Shown here piece by piece: positions 33,500-43,159 of a stretch of 64,000 nt of DNA; within the stretch, counting starts at the first letter, position 1, and each line of letters begins with the position of its first letter. This DNA comes from Hymenobacter cellulosivorans. GTDB taxonomy: Bacteria > Bacteroidota > Bacteroidia > Cytophagales > Hymenobacteraceae. The notes below the pieces were generated by a model. It saw only the letters and a list, made by a program, of their open reading frames with translations, had not been told where the DNA came from and did no database searches. The stretch covers positions 4,654,501 to 4,718,500 of the forward strand of contig NZ_CP095049.1 in NCBI RefSeq assembly GCF_022919135.1. Direction: 5' to 3'. The position numbers were made by a program, and so were the translations under genes.

Positions 33500-35212
33500 A
33501 TGAAAACATCTTTCCTGTCCACTTTCTCGCACCGTCGGTGGCTGCTCTTCGTGGGACTATCACTAGCCGGTTCCCCAGGCTACGCTCAGGGCGACTGGCA
33601 GTCGGTAGCCAACCTCGGCGGTAACATCTCCGATGTGCGGGCTACTACCACCGATGAAGCTGGTAACGTGTACTTGGCGGGGGCCTTCTCCGGGACTGTA
33701 ACCCTGGGCAGCCAGACCCTTACCAGCGTGGGCGGCACAGATGTCTTCCTAGCCAAATGGAATACCAGCGGCTTTGTGTGGGCCCAACGGGCCGGGGGCG
33801 TGGGCGACGACGCAGCCACGGCCGTAGCCACTCACAGCGGCAGTGTGTACGTAGGCGGCACGTTTGCCGGAGCCACGGCGGCGTTTGGCAGCACCACGCT
33901 CACCAATGCCGGCACCGCGCCAACCACCGATATTTTCGTGGCCCGCTATACCGACGCGGGTTCGGCCGCCAATCTTAACTGGGCCCAGCAGGCCGGCGGA
34001 ACCGCCAACGACGAGCTGAACGCCGTGGCCGCTACAGCCGCCGATGTATACGCCGTGGGCTCATTTGTGGGCTCCGCCCGCTTCGGCAACGCATTTCTAA
34101 CCAGCTCCGTAAGCACCAGCCCCGATATATTCATCACCAAGCTTACAACTACCGGCAGCGCAGGCGGCTTCGTTTGGACCCAAAGCGCGGGCGGCCCCGG
34201 CCCCGATGCCGCTACGGCTGTGGGCGTCAGCGGGGCCAACGTGTACGTGGCCGGCAGCTTCAGCAACACCGGCAGCTTCGGTACCAACCTGGTATTCAGC
34301 GCCGGCAACCAGGACCTGTTTGTAACGCGCCTGACCGATGCGGGCAGCACCAGCAGCTTCGCCTGGGTGCAGCGTGCGGGCGGCGCCAACGACGACCTGG
34401 CCACCTGCCTGGCCGTGCGGGGCAGCGGGGTATACGTGGCCGGCAGTTTCGCCAGTATTGCCGCCAATTTCACCGGTGTTATTCTGGCCAACAACGGCAA
34501 TGCCGACTTATTCGTGGCGAAGCTCAACGATATAGGCACCACGGCACCGGTCTTTAGCTGGGCCCAGCGGGCCGGGGGGACTGGCTTCGAGCAGGCCACG
34601 GCGCTGGCCCTGAATGGCAGCAGCCTCTATGTAGCCGGGCAGTTCAACAGCCCGCTGGTTGGCTTTGGCACCGCCGCGGCGCTGTCGAACAGCCAGAGCG
34701 GCTTCTTCGATATTCTGGTGGCTAAAATCAACGACCTGGGTCCGAGCAATAACTTTACCTGGGCCCAACAGGCTGGCAGTCCGCAGCACGATTATGCCAA
34801 GGGCCTGGCTGTATCGGGGGCGCGGGTGTATATGGTCGGGAGTGTCACGTTGCCGGCCCGCTTCGGCAGCCAACAGCTTTCGGGCACGGCCGGCACCACT
34901 ACCTCTTTCCTGGCTACACTGCTGGATACCAACGTCATTACGGCCCAGGCCGAGGCAGCAGAGCTGGCTGGCCTGAGCCTCTACCCCAACCCGGCCCACC
35001 ACCGCGTGATGCTACAGCTGCCGGCCGGCTCAGGAGCCGCGGCCACTGCCACCCTGCTTGATGCCACCGGCCGAATCGTGCGCAGCAGCTTGGTGACGCC
35101 CACGGCCAACGGGGTGGTGGAAGTGCCCCTGACCGGACTGCGGGCCGGCCTGTATTACGTGCAGGTGCAGCTCGGGAAGCTGCGCGCCGCCCGGCCGTTG
35201 GTAGTCGAGTAG
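33500..35212 (+). CDS. T9SS-exported SBBP-repeat beta-propeller protein
   Basis: 570 residues. A signal peptide (LLFVGLSLAGSPGYAQ) is followed by about eight SBBP-type repeats of about 55 residues, recognisable by WAQRAGG or WAQQAGG with GDDA/NDEL, then VYVAGSF or VYVGGTF and DIFVAK/DLFVAK. They would fold as a beta-propeller. The last 85 residues are a type A T9SS sorting domain (LSLYPNPAHHRVML ... GLRAGLYYVQVQ). The protein should cross the outer membrane and be attached to the surface or released. A 22-bp terminator follows. Confidence 0.9.
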   Translation: MKTSFLSTFSHRRWLLFVGLSLAGSPGYAQGDWQSVANLGGNISDVRATTTDEAGNVYLAGAFSGTVTLGSQTLTSVGGTDVFLAKWNTSGFVWAQRAGGVGDDAATAVATHSGSVYVGGTFAGATAAFGSTTLTNAGTAPTTDIFVARYTDAGSAANLNWAQQAGGTANDELNAVAATAADVYAVGSFVGSARFGNAFLTSSVSTSPDIFITKLTTTGSAGGFVWTQSAGGPGPDAATAVGVSGANVYVAGSFSNTGSFGTNLVFSAGNQDLFVTRLTDAGSTSSFAWVQRAGGANDDLATCLAVRGSGVYVAGSFASIAANFTGVILANNGNADLFVAKLNDIGTTAPVFSWAQRAGGTGFEQATALALNGSSLYVAGQFNSPLVGFGTAAALSNSQSGFFDILVAKINDLGPSNNFTWAQQAGSPQHDYAKGLAVSGARVYMVGSVTLPARFGSQQLSGTAGTTTSFLATLLDTNVITAQAEAAELAGLSLYPNPAHHRVMLQLPAGSGAAATATLLDATGRIVRSSLVTPTANGVVEVPLTGLRAGLYYVQVQLGKLRAARPLVVE

Positions 35213-35231
35213 TGCCGGGTAAACTTTCTTG

Positions 35232-35280
35232 GCAAAACAGCGGCGGCTTCCTGTTACTCAGGAAGCCGCCGCTGTTTTGC
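35232..35280. terminator. Very strong bidirectional terminator
   Basis: Perfect 22-bp inverted repeat (left arm 35232-35253 beginning GCAAAACAGCGG, right arm 35259-35280) with a 5-nt loop TTACT and T/A-rich outer ends. It follows the SBBP gene. Confidence 0.92.
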
Positions 35281-35293
35281 TTAACCAATAGAG

Positions 35294-35334
35294 GCCGTTG
35301 CCGGACGGGCAGCCGTTGAGCGTCCGGCAACGGC
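35294..35334 (-). terminator. Second hairpin, end of the amylase gene
   Basis: Perfect 14-bp stem GCCGTTGCCGGACG (35294-35307) / CGTCCGGCAACGGC (35321-35334), 13-nt loop, lying 8 nt past the minus-strand stop. No T-run, so it may work together with the next hairpin. Confidence 0.65.
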
Positions 35335-35341
35335 TCCGGCA

Positions 35342-37225
35342 CTACTTTCCGAGCTCCAGGACCAGAGCGGTTTTAGCCGGCAGCTGCAGCGTCGTCAGGC
35401 TGGCAATGGGCTCGTCAGTCAGCACGTTGCGGGCCTTACTGAAGCCGCTAAGGCGCTCCGAGAAGCGGGCCGTGGGCAGCGTGGCTGGCTTGTCGGTGGT
35501 GTTGGTGGCGACCATCACGGTGCCGGTAGCATCGTAGCGGAAGTATACGTAAAGGCCGTTTTCGGGCAGGTATTGCATCAGCTGGCCGCTGTGCAGCGCG
35601 GGGTGAGTTTTGCGGTAGGTAGCCAGGGTTTTCACAAACTGGAAGGCCTCGTTCTCCTTGGCCGAGCGGCCAGCGGCGGTGAACTTGTCTTCCTTGTCGC
35701 CGGGCCAGCCGCCGGGAAAGTCCTTGCGGACCTCGGCATCGGTGGGGTCCTTGAATTTTTTCATCAGGATTTCGGTGCCGTAGTATAGGCTCGGAATGCC
35801 GCGGGTAGTCAGCAGCCAGGTCAGCCCGATTTTGTACCGGTCGAAGTCCTCGCCTACTTCCGACAAAAACCGGTTGTGGTCATGGTTATCGATAAAGGTG
35901 ACGAGCTTGGTCGGGTCCTGGTACACGGCGTCCTGGGCCAGGGCCTGGTACACGCGCTGGGGCCCGTTGTCCCAACCGGTAGCAGCGGGCGTGCCCACTT
36001 CCTTGAGGCCGGCCAGCATGGAGCCTTCCAGCACGAAATCCAACCCGCCGGGCTGGTTGGACTTGAACGGAAAGTCAATCTTGTTCTTGACGTAGTAGGC
36101 CTGGTCCACGGTGCTGGTCACCGACGACTCACCGAAGATGTGAATCTTGGGGTACTCGGCTAGCAACGCCGCATTGCAGCGGTTCATGAAGGGCTGGTCG
36201 TTGTACATGTAGGTATCAATGCGCCAGGCATCCACCCCGAAGGTCTCCACCGACCAGATGGCGTGCTGAATCAGAAAGTTGGCCACGTAAGGATTCTGCT
36301 GGTCGAGGTCGGGCAGGAAGGGTACAAACCAGCCGTTGAGCGTCACGGCCCGGTCAATCTGGGCGGCGTGGGGGTCGGTGATGGGCTGCTGCCGGTAGCT
36401 GGTGTTGGTGTAAGTGGGCCACTGGTGAACCCAGTTTTTCATGGGCAAGTCCTTGATAAACCAGTGGTTGTTGCCCACGTGGTTGTACACCGCGTCCTGC
36501 ACCACCTTGAGGCCCGCAGCGTGGGCCTGCTCCACGTAGGCCTTGTACGCCGCGTTGCCGCCCAGGCGCCGGTCCACATTGTAATGGTCGGTGAAACCGT
36601 AGCCGTGGTAAGCCGAGCGCATGGTGCCGCCCTCGTTGGTCAGGCCCTGGTTGTTTTCCAGCACGGGCGTAAACCACACGGCCGTCACGCCCAGGTCCTT
36701 GAGGTAGCCGATGCGCTGGGCCGCACCCTGCAGGTCGCCGCCGTGGCGGAAGAACGGGTTGGCGCGGTCCGAGTTGGGGTCGGCCATATCGGCAAACTTG
36801 TCGTTTGAGGGGTCCCCGTTGGCAAACCGGTCAGGCATGGCCAGGTAAATCAGGTCGGCCTGCGTCACTCCCTGGCCCTTGGGGCGGTTGTCGCGGGCCA
36901 GCAGCTCCCACTTCTGGGTTACGGTCTGGGTGCCCTTTTTGCCGATGATGCTGACCGTACCAGGCTTGGCGGAGGCGGCAATAGCCAGGTCGAGAAAAGC
37001 GTAGTTCGGGTTTTCCACCGTACTGGCCTTCAGTAGCTTGACGCCCGGATAACTGATGGTATAGCTCAGCGTGCCGGCCTGGGGCCCGTAGATGAGCAGC
37101 TGCACGTTGCCGTTTTTCATGCCCGTCCACCAGTTGGTTGGGTTTACGCGGGTAATCGACTGGGCCGTGGCGCCCAAGGGCAGCAGTGCGGCGGCTAGCA
37201 GCAGCTGTAAAAAATGTTGTTTCAT
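35342..37225 (-). CDS. Secreted GH13 alpha-amylase family enzyme (cyclomaltodextrinase/neopullulanase type)
   Basis: 627 residues with a signal peptide ending ATAQ. An N-terminal beta-sandwich (about 25-125, NPTNWWTGMKNGNVQLLIYG) is typical of cyclomaltodextrinases, then the TIM barrel starts (DLIYLAMPDRFANGDP). Conserved GH13 regions: DAVYNHVG (I), GVDAWRIDTY with the nucleophile Asp (II, about 335), IFGESS with the acid Glu (III, about 365), and FIDNHDHNRF (IV, about 447). It hydrolyses alpha-1,4-linked glucans in the periplasm or at the surface. No susC/D genes are adjacent; the SusC at the left edge is 33 kb away. Confidence 0.94.
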   Translation of the reverse strand: MKQHFLQLLLAAALLPLGATAQSITRVNPTNWWTGMKNGNVQLLIYGPQAGTLSYTISYPGVKLLKASTVENPNYAFLDLAIAASAKPGTVSIIGKKGTQTVTQKWELLARDNRPKGQGVTQADLIYLAMPDRFANGDPSNDKFADMADPNSDRANPFFRHGGDLQGAAQRIGYLKDLGVTAVWFTPVLENNQGLTNEGGTMRSAYHGYGFTDHYNVDRRLGGNAAYKAYVEQAHAAGLKVVQDAVYNHVGNNHWFIKDLPMKNWVHQWPTYTNTSYRQQPITDPHAAQIDRAVTLNGWFVPFLPDLDQQNPYVANFLIQHAIWSVETFGVDAWRIDTYMYNDQPFMNRCNAALLAEYPKIHIFGESSVTSTVDQAYYVKNKIDFPFKSNQPGGLDFVLEGSMLAGLKEVGTPAATGWDNGPQRVYQALAQDAVYQDPTKLVTFIDNHDHNRFLSEVGEDFDRYKIGLTWLLTTRGIPSLYYGTEILMKKFKDPTDAEVRKDFPGGWPGDKEDKFTAAGRSAKENEAFQFVKTLATYRKTHPALHSGQLMQYLPENGLYVYFRYDATGTVMVATNTTDKPATLPTARFSERLSGFSKARNVLTDEPIASLTTLQLPAKTALVLELGK

Positions 37226-37282
37226 GGGCGGGAGAGAGAGTTGGAACAGAGCCGTAAGTTAGAAGATGAGCCACCAAAAGAA

Positions 37283-37321
37283 AGAATGTCCTGCCGAGCG
37301 GTCTGCTCAACAGGACATTCT
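37283..37321 (-). terminator. Terminator after the dehydrogenase gene
   Basis: 11-bp stem AGAATGTCCTG / CAGGACATTCT, 17-nt loop. On the minus strand it is followed by TTCTTTTGG. Separates the dehydrogenase from the amylase. Confidence 0.75.
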
Positions 37322-37396
37322 CTAATGACTTCCAGGCTGCGGGGCGTTTCCGCTCTGCGGCTCGTTGATTATAGCAACCAATAGCTAACCAAATGC

Positions 37397-38257
37397 TTAC
37401 CGACGCTTCAGGTGCTTGAGGATAGCTATTACATCCTCGTCGCCCAGGGCGGGTTCGGCTTGCTGGAAGGTCTGAACGACGGTTTCGGCCAGGGGCGTAG
37501 CCAAGCCTTCGGCCTGAGCCAGGCGTAAGTCCTTGGCCAGCAGCTTCAGGGCAAAGGCCGCCGCGTAATTATCGGCCTGCACGGCCTCGCCTTTGAGCTT
37601 GATAAAGACGCTGCTCAGGGCGCTGTTGTTAATCAGCTCCATTAGGTCGTCAGTTTTGAGCTGGTGCTGCTGGGCAAACAGCAGGGCCTCGGCCAGACCC
37701 TGGGCCTGAAAACCCAGCAGGGTGTTCATAGCCAGCTTAGCCAGGTTGCCGTTGCCGGTAGGACCCAGGTGGCGGGCCAGCTTGCCCAGGTGCTGAAACA
37801 GGGGCTGGGCCTGGGTAAAGCCGCTTTCCTCGCCGCCCACCATAATTACCAGTTGGCCCGACTCGGCCTGCTTAACGCTGCCCGATACCGGGGCATCAAG
37901 GTAAGTGTGGCCCTGGGCCTGGCACAGCGCGGCTACTTCCCGACTTACGCCCGGCGACACGGTGCTCATGTTAATCAGCAGCTTACCAGTGGCCCGAGCC
38001 TGCAACAGTCCCTCGGAACCAGTAAACAGCTCCCGCACGGCCTGGTCATCGGAAACCATCAGGAACACGACGTCCGTTTCGGCTAGCAGGGCCGCCGGAG
38101 AAGTGGCCACGGTAGCGCCCAGGTCGCGCAGGGCGGTTGTCTTTTCCGGGCTTCGATTATAGACGAAAACCGGGTAGCCGGCACTCAGCAGCCGCTGCGA
38201 CATGGGGGTGCCCATGTTTCCTAGCCCAATCCAGCCGATGGTGGTTAATGCACTCAT
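37397..38257 (-). CDS. NAD(P)-dependent beta-hydroxyacid dehydrogenase (3-hydroxyisobutyrate dehydrogenase family)
   Basis: 286 residues from ATG 38257. The Rossmann dinucleotide loop is at the start (IGWIGLGNMGTPMSQRL). The family substrate-binding motif reads DAPVSGSVKQAE, and the catalytic Lys lies in GNGNLAKLAMNTLLG (about residue 172). It oxidises a beta-hydroxyacid such as 3-hydroxyisobutyrate, tartronate semialdehyde or a GLYR-type aldehyde. The frame is open to 38527, but no start signal is credible there. Confidence 0.9.
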   Translation of the reverse strand: MSALTTIGWIGLGNMGTPMSQRLLSAGYPVFVYNRSPEKTTALRDLGATVATSPAALLAETDVVFLMVSDDQAVRELFTGSEGLLQARATGKLLINMSTVSPGVSREVAALCQAQGHTYLDAPVSGSVKQAESGQLVIMVGGEESGFTQAQPLFQHLGKLARHLGPTGNGNLAKLAMNTLLGFQAQGLAEALLFAQQHQLKTDDLMELINNSALSSVFIKLKGEAVQADNYAAAFALKLLAKDLRLAQAEGLATPLAETVVQTFQQAEPALGDEDVIAILKHLKRR

Positions 38258-38472
38258 TTTGTATTGCGGGAAATGATAAAAAGAGGTGAGGTATGCTATA
38301 CAGGCCCGGGCCGGATTAGTTGTAGCCCGCCGCATTTTGCTCTCAAACCTGACGGGCTGCCGAGTCAGGGCGCATACTCGGAGCTGAAAATTCAGCCTGC
38401 CAACCAGGCACTGGTAACATCCGAGCCATAAACCGGCGCCAAAACGCAGCTTTCGGAAGTGCCGCCCACAGA

Positions 38473-38537
38473 ATCCGCGACAGAAAGAACGGAATCCGTT
38501 TGACCAAAGTCCGGCCCTGAAGCCCACTCTACTTTTG
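38473..38537 (+). promoter_or_regulatory. Direct-repeat promoter, site 1 (upstream of the DUF5686 gene)
   Basis: ATCCG at 38473-38477 and again at 38494-38498 (21 bp apart), TTTG at 38499-38502, and the -7 box TACTTTTG at 38530-38537, 36 bp after the second ATCCG. The position where -33 TTG would be reads AAAGTCC. The 212-nt leader up to the ATG at 38750 and the rest of 38258-38749 show no gene. Confidence 0.8.
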
Positions 38538-38749
38538 TACCCGGCAACGCTTCCTAACTGCGCAACCTATTGAAAATAGGCCCATAGAAACGCAGGCACA
38601 ATGGGGTAGACCCGGCAACGCCCGCGCAGCAGCGCCCTGGCTATGCCAGAACCGGCAGCAACGCCCGAGTCAGGTCCTCACCCCTACTCCGTTGCTGCGC
38701 TCTAGTAGTCCGGCGGCCTAAATGACTAACTGCTTCAAGTAGAATTTTT

Positions 38750-41284
38750 ATGAAATTTCTTGCTTTACTAGTATTACTCCTGAATCTGCGTGTATTGCCA
38801 ACTGCTGCCCAACGCCTCGTCGTGAGCGGGCAAGTGGTCGAAGCTAGTACCGGGGAGCCCGTACCGTTTGCCTCCGTCTTCGTTCCAAGAACTACGACCG
38901 GCGCTACCGCCGACGCCGAGGGCCGCTTCAAACTGGCCGTAGCTGCCGCCCCCGATTCCATTGCCGCTTCGGCTTTGGGCTTCGCTACCCAGCGCCTGAA
39001 GCTCAGTTCGGCCGCCGAGCAAACCGTGCTGTTCCGCCTCAAAACCGACAGCCGGGTGCTGGCCGAAGTAGTGGTGCACGCCCGTCAGCCCGAAAACCCG
39101 GCCTTCCGCATTCTGCGCGAAGTGCAGAAACACAAGCCCCAAAACGCTCGCACGGCGTTGCAGGCTGCCGAGTACGACTCCTACAACCGCATCGAAACCA
39201 GCCTGATCGAATTGCCCCAGCGCCTGGCTAAGCGCAAGGTCATCCAGGACATCCGCCAGCTGGCCGTGCGCCAGGGTGCCACGGCCGCTGCCGACCCCGA
39301 CGCACCCCTGCCCATTTTTGCGTCGGAAGTCAGCTCGCGGGTGTACCAGACCTACTCGCCCCTGCGCCGCCGGGAAGATTTGTTGCACCGGCAGATGCGC
39401 GGGGCTGCCCCCCGGGAAGGCTCGGTGGCCTCGGAGCTGCTGGGCGCCAACTTTCAGAACTTCGACTTCTACCCCAACTGGCAGAATATCCTGGGCAAGG
39501 ACTTCATTTCGCCCCTGGCCGAGGGTAGCCGCCTGACCTACGACTACGAGCTACAGGATTCGGTCTTTGTGGGCCCGGACTGGTGCTACCGAATTGCCGT
39601 AACACCCAAGCGCGCCCACGATTTGGCCTTTAAAGGCACCGTCTGGATTACGGCCGAAAGCTACGCCCTGCGCCGCGCCGACCTGGTAGCCAGCCCCGAG
39701 GCCAACCTGAATTTTGTCAGCGACCTGCGCATTTTTCAGGAACTGACCTCGCCTACCGACGGCCCCGGGCTGCCGGTGCGCACCAAGCTGGTCGTGAGCG
39801 TGCGGCCGGCCCGCAAGCAGGTAGCCACGCAGCTGCGCTTTACCACCGTAAATAGCCACTTCGTGCGCAACCGGGTGCACGCCGAGCCGGATTTCTACGA
39901 CCAGTCCATCGTCGCGGCTTCTCTTGAATCAACCGAAACAGACGCCAACCCGGCCGGCGTGCCGGGCTACTTCGACCAGCACCGGCCCGACACGCTCAGT
40001 CTGGCCGAGCAGCAGACCTTTGCCGTGCTCGACTCGGCCCGGCAGCTGCCCTCGGTGCGCAATGTGCTGGACTGGGTGGAGCTGCTCGTGAACGGCTACA
40101 AGCGCGTGGGCCGCTGGGAGTTGGGCCCGATTTTGAACACCTACGCCCACAATGACTATGAAGGCAGCCGCATCCGGGTGGGCTTCCGCACCACGTCCGA
40201 TATCAGCCGCGACTGGGTGACGCAGGGCTACCTGGCCTACGGTACCCTGGACGAGCGCCTGAAGTACGGGCTGAAAACCAGCTTTATAGCCGAGCGCCGT
40301 CACTGGTCGGTGCTCAGCGCCGAATACCGCCACGACGTGGAGCAGGTGGCCTTGCTCGACAACGACTTTCTGCCCGACAACAACCTGTTTCTGGCCGCCG
40401 CCCGCTGGGGCCGCTTCGCCCAGGGCCGGCCCATTCTGCGCAACCTCTACGCCGTGTCCGGGCAGCGCGACCTGTTCCGGGGCTTTACCCAAACCCTGAC
40501 CCTGCGCCACCAGGACATCAAGCCCCTGCACGACTTTGCCTACTACGCCACCGACGACCACGGCCCCGCCGCCCCGCTGGGCCACCATCTGACCTTGTCG
40601 GAACTGGTGTTAGAATCGCGCTACGCCCGGGACGAAAACCTGGTGCAGAGCGACAACCGCCGCCGCTCCATCGGGCTAAAGCGCTGGCCAATAGTGACGT
40701 TTCGCTACACGCTGGGCTTCCGCAATATATTCACCCCACGCACGCCGCCGGCCTACCAGAAGTTCAACCTGCTGCTGACCCATAGCGTGTCGGCTGGGCA
40801 GCTGGGGCGCCTCAACTACCGCCTGGAGGGCAGCTACATTCCCGACGCAGTACCTTACCTGGTGCTGAAAACCCCGCTTGGCAACCAGACGCCCTTCTAT
40901 AACGCCAACGCCTTCAACCTGATGAACTACTTCGAGTTCGTCACTGACCGTAGCGTGTCCTTGCGGCTGGATCATCACTTCCAGGGTTTGCTGCTCAACA
41001 GCCTGCCTGGTATCCGGGCCCTGAACTGGCGGCTGGTGGGCACGGCCAACGTGCTCTATGGGGGCCTCTCGGCCAACAACCGCGTGCAGCCCCGCTACGA
41101 CCAGGAGGGCCACGCCCTGCCCGGGGTGCCGACCCTGGACCGGCAGCCCTACCTGGAAGCCGGCTACGGCATCGAGAACATCTGCAAGTTTGTCCGGGTC
41201 GACTTTATGCATCGCCTCACCTACCGCCACCATCCGAATGCCGACAACTTCGGCATCAAAGTCGGCGCCCAGTTCCGGCTCTAA
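38750..41284 (+). CDS. DUF5686/carboxypeptidase-regulatory-like outer-membrane protein
   Basis: 844 residues. A signal peptide (LALLVLLLNLRVLPTAAQ) precedes a CarboxypepD_reg-like domain (about 25-115, VSGQVVEASTGEPVPFASV). The rest matches DUF5686: PENPAFRILREVQKHKP then DSYNRIETSLIELP, a long central part, and a C-terminal region of Arg/Tyr-rich strands ending in FRL as in outer-membrane barrels. Function unknown; proteins of this class are common in Bacteroidota and are thought to sit in the outer membrane. Preceded by direct-repeat promoter site 1. Confidence 0.88.
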   Translation: MKFLALLVLLLNLRVLPTAAQRLVVSGQVVEASTGEPVPFASVFVPRTTTGATADAEGRFKLAVAAAPDSIAASALGFATQRLKLSSAAEQTVLFRLKTDSRVLAEVVVHARQPENPAFRILREVQKHKPQNARTALQAAEYDSYNRIETSLIELPQRLAKRKVIQDIRQLAVRQGATAAADPDAPLPIFASEVSSRVYQTYSPLRRREDLLHRQMRGAAPREGSVASELLGANFQNFDFYPNWQNILGKDFISPLAEGSRLTYDYELQDSVFVGPDWCYRIAVTPKRAHDLAFKGTVWITAESYALRRADLVASPEANLNFVSDLRIFQELTSPTDGPGLPVRTKLVVSVRPARKQVATQLRFTTVNSHFVRNRVHAEPDFYDQSIVAASLESTETDANPAGVPGYFDQHRPDTLSLAEQQTFAVLDSARQLPSVRNVLDWVELLVNGYKRVGRWELGPILNTYAHNDYEGSRIRVGFRTTSDISRDWVTQGYLAYGTLDERLKYGLKTSFIAERRHWSVLSAEYRHDVEQVALLDNDFLPDNNLFLAAARWGRFAQGRPILRNLYAVSGQRDLFRGFTQTLTLRHQDIKPLHDFAYYATDDHGPAAPLGHHLTLSELVLESRYARDENLVQSDNRRRSIGLKRWPIVTFRYTLGFRNIFTPRTPPAYQKFNLLLTHSVSAGQLGRLNYRLEGSYIPDAVPYLVLKTPLGNQTPFYNANAFNLMNYFEFVTDRSVSLRLDHHFQGLLLNSLPGIRALNWRLVGTANVLYGGLSANNRVQPRYDQEGHALPGVPTLDRQPYLEAGYGIENICKFVRVDFMHRLTYRHHPNADNFGIKVGAQFRL

Positions 41285-41439
41285 GTCGGCCGCCGAAGCT
41301 CGGCTGGCCGGGCGCAAAAGTAAGCCTGATTACCAGTGTCCTTGCGCCTGTAGTCTGATTCCCAAAGGTCTTTATTCTCCACCAGGTGCCTGAACTACCT
41401 CCAGCTGGAGTCGGTGGCACCGCAACTTAGAATCCGCAT

Positions 41440-42714
41440 ATGAAATCCATGGTTACCCTTCTTTGCGCCTGGCTGCTGACCGGCACGGCGGCCCTGGCCC
41501 AGTGGCAAACCCTGAACGTGACTAACTCGCCCCTGCACAGCAACGTGGTGCGGGAAGTAGCCATTGATTCCGACGGCAGCCAGTGGATTGCCACCCAGCG
41601 CGCCCTGCAACACCTGAGCGGCACCACCTGGACGACTTTTACGGCCGCCAACGGGCTGCCCTCCAGCAACGTGGTGAGCCTGGCCGTGCGCAACGGCATC
41701 GTGTGGGTGGGTACCGACAAGGGCCTGAGCCGCTTCGACGGCACCACCTGGACCTACTTCAACGACCCGACCAAGCTACCCGTGGGCCGGTTCGGAGGCA
41801 ATGACCTGACTATTACCGAGCTGGTAATCAGCAGCACGGGCACGGTGTGGATGGCCGGCAGCCGGGGCATAGCCCGCTTCGACGGCATTACCTGGACCAA
41901 ATTCAACAGCTCAAACTCCAGCCTGAAGGAAGAGGCCGTAACCTCCCTGGCCCTGGACGAAACCGTGAACATGCTCTGGATTGGCACCAACTGCAACAGC
42001 ACCAACAGCGGCTTGTATGGGCTAAACACGCTCAATTTCTCCTTCCGCTACCATAAACTGACCGGTAACAACTGCGTGCACGGCGTGGCCGTCAACAACC
42101 TGGGCGCCGTGGTAATAGGCACCTGCAACACCAGCATGCTGCTGACCCTGGATAACGGCTGGCTGAGCACCCCCACGCCTAGCAGCTGCGTGGCCCTGGG
42201 CGGCATGGCCCCCGACCCCAGCAACCCGGCCCGCGTGTGGGTAGCCACCGAAAGCTTCGGCACGGCCGGAACTGCCCCCAGGGGCCTGCTGGTGTACGAT
42301 TCCAACAGCAACACCGTGGTGCAGCAGTTCAACATGGCTAACTCGGCCTTGCCCACCAACCTGCTTTCCTCGGTGGCTTTGCAGCAAACCGGGGGCCGGC
42401 TCAAGGTCTGGGTAGGCACCGCCGACCAGGGCCTGGCCGTGTACGAAACCGTCGTGACGGCGCAACGAGCTCCCGAAACCAAGCTGGCCCTGACCATGGT
42501 GCCCAACCCGGCCTCCGCGACGGTGGAAGTGCGCGCCGACCTGCCCCGCTACGCCCTGACCGTGTACGACACGGCCGGCCGCCTGCTGCACCAGGAGCAG
42601 GTACTTGGCCGCCAATCGGTGCAACTGGCAGTGCAGTCCTGGCCCCGGGGCCTCTACCACGTGCGCCTCACAGCCGGTGAAGAAGTACGCACGGGCCATT
42701 TCAGCAAAGAGTAA
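41440..42714 (+). CDS. T9SS-exported propeller-repeat protein
   Basis: 424 residues. Signal peptide ending ALAQ. Repeats of the two-component-regulator propeller type are visible: GSQWIATQRALQHLSGTTW, WVGTDKGLSRFDGTTW and WMAGSRGIARFDGITW (each about 45 residues). From about residue 345 comes a T9SS type A sorting domain (LTMVPNPASATVEV ... WPRGLYHVRLTAGEEV). Likely a surface-exposed or secreted sensor-like or scaffold propeller with no catalytic domain. It follows the DUF5686 gene by 155 nt on the same strand; no direct-repeat promoter was found before it. Confidence 0.88.
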   Translation: MKSMVTLLCAWLLTGTAALAQWQTLNVTNSPLHSNVVREVAIDSDGSQWIATQRALQHLSGTTWTTFTAANGLPSSNVVSLAVRNGIVWVGTDKGLSRFDGTTWTYFNDPTKLPVGRFGGNDLTITELVISSTGTVWMAGSRGIARFDGITWTKFNSSNSSLKEEAVTSLALDETVNMLWIGTNCNSTNSGLYGLNTLNFSFRYHKLTGNNCVHGVAVNNLGAVVIGTCNTSMLLTLDNGWLSTPTPSSCVALGGMAPDPSNPARVWVATESFGTAGTAPRGLLVYDSNSNTVVQQFNMANSALPTNLLSSVALQQTGGRLKVWVGTADQGLAVYETVVTAQRAPETKLALTMVPNPASATVEVRADLPRYALTVYDTAGRLLHQEQVLGRQSVQLAVQSWPRGLYHVRLTAGEEVRTGHFSKE

Positions 42715-42853
42715 GCTCCGGCAGAACACCTGCGCATACCCATTGCATCCAGCTTTTTTCCGGGCCCGGTAACTCTACCGGGCCGGATACAGCACCTGTG
42801 TGCCTATATCCAGCCTTCGGATAGCCGCCTCTTTGACAGAGGCGCCCGACAAA

Positions 42854-42918
42854 ATCCGCTTTTGAAAACCTCTTATCCGTTTGGCAAAAGCTTGCGGAGC
42901 AGGGCGCCGGTAGTTTTG
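42854..42918 (+). promoter_or_regulatory. Direct-repeat promoter, site 2 (upstream of the repeat-adhesin gene)
   Basis: ATCCG at 42854-42858 and 42875-42879 (21 bp apart), TTTG at 42880-42883, GCAAAAG at 42884-42890, and TAGTTTTG at 42911-42918. The 241-nt stretch to the ATG at 43160 is GC-rich, with no gene seen. Confidence 0.85.
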
Positions 42919-43159
42919 CATAAACATTTATAACCATCTGGTAGCCTGGCTCTCACCCGCGGCGCAACGAGCCGAACGAAGGCTGCAGCCGCCCCTCCAC
43001 CTAGTAGTCCGACAAGCGCAACCGGGACGCGCCACCGGAAGTCCTGGCGCTCCGGCCCTGGTTTAGCCCGCCCTGCCGGCCCCGCCGGGGTGCAGCCTGG
43101 CAACGGCTACCGAGGCCGAATTCGGCCGGCTACTTAACAGAACTCCTTTTCATAATACC